Assembly (NCBI GenBank): GCA_034670405.1
Contig: JAXDDX010000074.1
Coordinates: forward strand, 1-64,000
Reading direction: 5' to 3'
DNA length: 64,000 nt
From: Hoplostethus atlanticus
Taxonomy: Eukaryota > Chordata > Actinopteri > Trachichthyiformes > Trachichthyidae
The first letter of the stretch is position 1. Each line of letters opens with the position of its first letter. Below the pieces are notes generated by a model. The model saw nothing but the letters and a program-made list of their open reading frames with translations, made no database searches and had not been told where the DNA came from. This document shows positions 60,860 to 64,000 of this stretch, piece by piece. Position numbers and translations under genes: made by a program.

Positions 60860-63292
60860 ATGCAGTGGACCTGTAAGCAGTGCATTTTTTCTGCAGACAA
60901 AAGAGGACAGTTGTTAAAACACTATCGCCTAAAACATGGAGGCTTCACTCGGCAACAGCCAATATCATGTCTTCATGAGGATTGCTTGTGCACTTTCAAA
61001 TCTTTTAATGCACTCAAAGTGCATTTATCTGTTTGGCACTCTCAATCAGACATTGGGCAAGCAAGTAAACCCACAGTTGCGTTTCACTGCCAGATATGTG
61101 AATACATAGAGCCCTGCACTGAAGCTGAGTTTTTCACACACTTACGCAGCCATTTAAAACTTAAACAAAGAGTTCTATGTCCATATGAAGGCTGTCATTT
61201 CCAGAGCAATGTATATTCAACGTTTAATGCACACAAAAGTAAAGTACATAGTGGGAGTGCTACAACGCAATTTAAAACTGCAATAATATCAAACATTGAA
61301 CGTCCAGATCAGCTGACTGAAGTGGAGGAAGAGGTTTCTTTACAGGATGACATTGAGTGTGAGTTTGAGGAGTCTGTAGATGACATACAGGACTTGGAAA
61401 TTCAGCTGGAACGTAACCTGGCTGCACTATTTTTGAAAATGCAAACAATCCTGCACATATCCGAAAGTGCTGCACAAGAAGTAATTCAGCAGATTAACCA
61501 GATCCATTTACTTTCACAGCCATTACTACAAAGTGCAGTCCAGAAGATTATCAGTCAGCATTGTGGTGATGTGGATAATTCCATAGTGAGTGACATTGTA
61601 AGTGTAGTTACACAAAGTAATGTCCTGCTGAAATTCACCAATACAGGAGGATCCCTATCAACAGCTGGCAGGAGAGCATCTTATATACTGCGAGAATTTC
61701 CAGTTGTTATGCCAGTTGAGTTTCTTCTTGACAGAGATAGTTCTGTTGTATATGTCCCCACACTGAAAATGCTGCAGGCTTTGTTAAGCAATAATGATAT
61801 TTTGGATAAGGTGCTGCGTGTAGAGACTATTTCATCAGAAGGATACCACTCATTCAGAGACGGCTCTCATTTCAAAGAAAATGTTCTTTTGAATGTGGAA
61901 GAATTTAGGATTGCTCTTGGGCTATATTTAGATGATTTTGAAGTGGCTAATCCACTGGGAACATCCAAGAAAAAACACAAACTATGTGCCGTATATTGGG
62001 TACTTGCTAATCTTGACTCCAAATATCGGTCAGCTCTTCACTCTATTCAACTTGCACTTTTGTGTAAGGTTAACACTGTGAAAGAACATGGCTATGCAGA
62101 AGTTCTTCGTCCTCTCATTCAGGATCTTGCAACTCTTGAGGAACATGGTGTGTATGTTGAACAACTAGCAGAAAGTGTTAAAGGCACTGTATTGTATGTA
62201 GCAGCGGACAACTTGGGGGCTCACTCTTTGGCAGGATTCCAGGAGAGTTTTGCAGCAGATCACTGTTGTCGGTTTTGTATGTGTAAGCGAGATGACATAC
62301 AGGATAAGGAGGTCCGATCAGGTCTACACCAGCCAAGGACAAGAGAGAACCATGATAGACATGTGCAAGAGGTTATACATGACCATACTATGGCCAGACA
62401 TCTTGGTGTTAAAAGGGGGTGTCCATTGAATGAAAACTTGACAAACTTTCATGTGGTGGATGGTTTTCCACCTGACATTCTGCATGATTTTTTGGAGGGT
62501 ATAGTACCAGCAGAATTTTCACTATGTCTTCAGGATTTGATTACCAAGAAGTATGTTTCTTTGGACTCTTTGAATAAGGCTATTAGGCAGTTTCCTTACA
62601 CGTTTTCTGATAAAGCTGACCAACCACAGATCATTCCAAAGACCTTCATCTCTAAGAGAACCATTGGGGGAAATGGCCATGAAAATTGGTCTCTCCTGAG
62701 GCTGCTTCCATTGATGATAGGCCACAATATCCCAGAGGGAGACCAAACATGGGAGATACTGATGCTTCTAAAAGATATACTGGAGTTGGTAATGTCATCA
62801 CACTTTACTGAAGAGTTAATCCACTTCCTGGATTGCAAAATCTCAGAACATAGAGAGTTACTGCAGAAAACTTTTCCGAACTACAAACTTCGTCCAAAAC
62901 ATAATTTCATTGAACACTACCCTCAAATGATAAAAACCTTTGGCCCACTAGTAGATGTATGGACGATGCGTTTTGAAGGGAAGCACAAATTTTTCAAAAA
63001 GGTTGTACATGACACTTGTAATTTCAAGAATGTAGCACATACCTTGGCTGTAAGACACCAGAAGATGATGGCCTTCCATTTAGATTCCTCAACATTCTTC
63101 AAGCCTCCTTTGGAAATTTATAAAGTGAGGTCAGTTATGGTCACATCTTTCCCTGAAAATGTTCAGAGTTCGCTACATCAGCGAAATGCCAAGCAAAATA
63201 CAGTGCTGGTTGCATCTTCTGCATGTGTTCATGGTGTTAAATACAGTGCAGATATGATCATTTCAGTTGACAGTTGCTCAGGTCAGGTCTGA
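60860..63292 (+). CDS. C2H2 zinc-finger CACTA/EnSpm-like transposase
   Basis: Single open frame of 810 codons; ATG at 60860 lies directly after a splice acceptor (CCTTGCAG), so it is the first codon of the last exon. Residues 3-131 hold four C2H2 fingers (CKQC..HYRLKH, CLHEDC..HLSVWH, CQIC..HLRSH, CPYEGC..HKSKVH), likely for DNA binding. After an acidic segment (155-180) comes an RNase H-like core in the order seen in plant tnp2 transposases: GLYLDDFEVANPLG (first Asp about 358-359), YVAADNLGAHSLAGF (Asp450) followed by a CCRFCMC zinc knuckle (469-475), DILHDFLEG (542-543), EHYPQMIKTFGP (686-697) and MRFEGKHKFFK (Glu706). These would catalyse excision and integration. No stop or frameshift breaks the core. 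The C-terminus seems cut by a frame change at about 63280, since about 75 further coding-like residues follow in another frame. Family placement rests on motif order. Confidence 0.8.
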   Translation: MQWTCKQCIFSADKRGQLLKHYRLKHGGFTRQQPISCLHEDCLCTFKSFNALKVHLSVWHSQSDIGQASKPTVAFHCQICEYIEPCTEAEFFTHLRSHLKLKQRVLCPYEGCHFQSNVYSTFNAHKSKVHSGSATTQFKTAIISNIERPDQLTEVEEEVSLQDDIECEFEESVDDIQDLEIQLERNLAALFLKMQTILHISESAAQEVIQQINQIHLLSQPLLQSAVQKIISQHCGDVDNSIVSDIVSVVTQSNVLLKFTNTGGSLSTAGRRASYILREFPVVMPVEFLLDRDSSVVYVPTLKMLQALLSNNDILDKVLRVETISSEGYHSFRDGSHFKENVLLNVEEFRIALGLYLDDFEVANPLGTSKKKHKLCAVYWVLANLDSKYRSALHSIQLALLCKVNTVKEHGYAEVLRPLIQDLATLEEHGVYVEQLAESVKGTVLYVAADNLGAHSLAGFQESFAADHCCRFCMCKRDDIQDKEVRSGLHQPRTRENHDRHVQEVIHDHTMARHLGVKRGCPLNENLTNFHVVDGFPPDILHDFLEGIVPAEFSLCLQDLITKKYVSLDSLNKAIRQFPYTFSDKADQPQIIPKTFISKRTIGGNGHENWSLLRLLPLMIGHNIPEGDQTWEILMLLKDILELVMSSHFTEELIHFLDCKISEHRELLQKTFPNYKLRPKHNFIEHYPQMIKTFGPLVDVWTMRFEGKHKFFKKVVHDTCNFKNVAHTLAVRHQKMMAFHLDSSTFFKPPLEIYKVRSVMVTSFPENVQSSLHQRNAKQNTVLVASSACVHGVKYSADMIISVDSCSGQV

Positions 63293-63521
63293 GTTCCGGC
63301 AAATAACACATATTGTTGTGATCAACACAGAAATCCTGTTAGTCTGCAGCCTTTTGACCTCATGGTACGTTGAACATTTACGTGCTTATGGGTTGTGCTT
63401 CAGTGGGGGAGGGTCTCTCACAGTCACCCAGCTGTCCGAGCTGAATGATGTTTTCCCCTTATCCTCCTACCGAGTGAAAGGCAATGTGTATGTGACACTA
63501 AAGCATTACATATTATGCTGA
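63284..63521 (+). pseudogene. Out-of-frame C-terminal segment of the transposase
   Basis: Directly after the stop at 63292 a different frame encodes SEFRQITHIVVINTEILLVC, SLLTSWYVEHLRAYGLCFSG, GSLTVTQLSELNDVFPLSSY and RVKGNVYVTLKHYILC, ending at TGA. The coding-like composition, short distance and lack of its own start suggest it was once the end of the 810-codon ORF and was separated by a small indel near 63280, where CAGGTCAGGTC is locally duplicated. A splice event is the alternative. Confidence 0.55.
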
Positions 63522-63567
63522 ATGACAGTATGTGGATGGGCACTTAAGTGATATTCACTCTTTCTAG

Positions 63568-64000
63568 GACCATGGAAAGCTATAAACTAAGAGTCATCAT
63601 AACTGAACAGGACATACGGAAAGTGTCACTGGATGGAAAACCAGAAACGGTTGAAGAGCTGAAGATAAAAATCAATGAAAAAATGCAAGCTGCAGTTACA
63701 GTATGACTTCAGTCTTATGTATGAAGACCCTGACTTCGATAATGCCCTCAGCAACCTTGATGACATAGGAGACTTGCCAGCTACAAGAGCTACTGTTGAA
63801 GGTCATTCCATTGGTTGACACTGGTACCTGCCTCCACCAGCAGCATGTCTGATGCCTCCAATGCCTCGTGATACAGAATTTGTCCACACAAAGTCATATC
63901 ATCAAAAACAAGAGCGATGGCCAAGTTTTTTGAATTCCAATTTCTCGTTGATGTGGATTCGACTGAGACAGCTAATCTTCATGTCTAAACCAAACATCCT
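63568..64000 (+). pseudogene. SAMD3-like protein with PB1/ubiquitin-like start, frameshifted, partial
   Basis: Acceptor CTCTTTCTAG ends at 63567; ATG at 63572 starts MESYKLRVIITEQDIRKVSL and ETVEELKIKINEKM, then a frameshift near 63690, then LQYDFSLMYEDPDFDNALSN, LDDIGDLPATRATVE, another shift, VIPLVDTG, and later ERWPSFLNSNFSL and RLRQ. The order (beta-grasp/PB1-like segment, DPDF-NAL-L-DI-DLP, then WP-F) matches fish proteins annotated as sterile alpha motif domain-containing protein 3-like. At least three frame changes within 430 bp indicate decay. It follows the transposase by about 280 bp on the same strand and continues beyond the window. Confidence 0.6.

Larger units (their letters stand above)
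59167..64000 (+). mobile_element. CACTA/EnSpm-like (CMC) transposon, right end outside window
   Basis: Left terminus CACTGTAAATTCTAATAGC at 59167, preceded by GTA, matches the CACTG termini of fish EnSpm elements. Inside, all in plus orientation: a possible leader exon ending at a GTAAGT donor (59491), a subterminal array (59557-59804), a second leader exon (60613-60693), a tnp2-like transposase ORF (60860-63292) and a second ORF with PB1/UBL-like coding (from 63568). The matching right terminal inverted repeat is not within the window, so the boundary and the 2-3 bp target duplication cannot be confirmed. Confidence 0.65.

Overview
The window reads as nuclear DNA of a ray-finned fish (teleost). 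The evidence is short GT-AG introns, very dense (CA/GT)n microsatellites, and relics of many transposon families typical of fish: L2-like, Tx1-like and other LINEs, hAT, Tc1, PIF/Harbinger and CACTA. There is no prokaryotic or viral gene organisation. Most of the 64 kb is gene-poor intergenic DNA; only two loci show convincing protein-coding structure.

Left end (about 1.4-5.2 kb): a multi-exon gene on the minus strand for a HIPK-family dual-specificity kinase. Seven exons join in frame with GT-AG introns and give a complete kinase core. The last exon can end at a stop codon or splice, in phase, into a 30-bp minisatellite that would encode a Ser/Thr/Ala/Asp-rich decapeptide tail. The upstream side of this gene carries two unusual arrays: phased CCATTTTGGAT motifs (YY1-like) at 5.5-6.1 kb and a long CCCTAGCAAC minisatellite (RFX-half-site-like) at 6.1-6.86 kb.

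Middle (7-59 kb): a transposon graveyard in a gene desert. It holds a Harbinger transposase fragment (7.5 kb), a deleted hAT element (8.7-10.0 kb), an L2-like LINE 3' end (10.0-10.85 kb), a Tc1 relic (15.2 kb), a composite of two LINEs (21.6-23.4 kb), a foldback MITE (33.9 kb), a foldback minisatellite (44.1-44.6 kb), two inverted near-identical retroelement ends (30.3 and 49.8 kb), and a Tx1-like LINE with decayed ORF1 and ORF2 (53.7-57.0 kb). Microsatellites are densest at 31.8-32.7, 39.1-41.6, 45.8-49.7 and 52.6-53.7 kb. Several non-repetitive stretches could be conserved non-coding elements, but this cannot be tested from one sequence.

Right end (59.17 kb to beyond 64 kb): the most interesting locus. 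A CACTG terminus, a subterminal array of about 18 TTAGCTAACG-type units, two candidate leader exons, an intact intronless ORF of 810 codons (four C2H2 fingers plus a tnp2-like RNase H transposase core) and a second, frameshifted ORF with a ubiquitin/PB1-like start resembling fish 'SAMD3-like' proteins together look like one large CACTA/EnSpm (CMC) transposon. Its right end lies outside the window.
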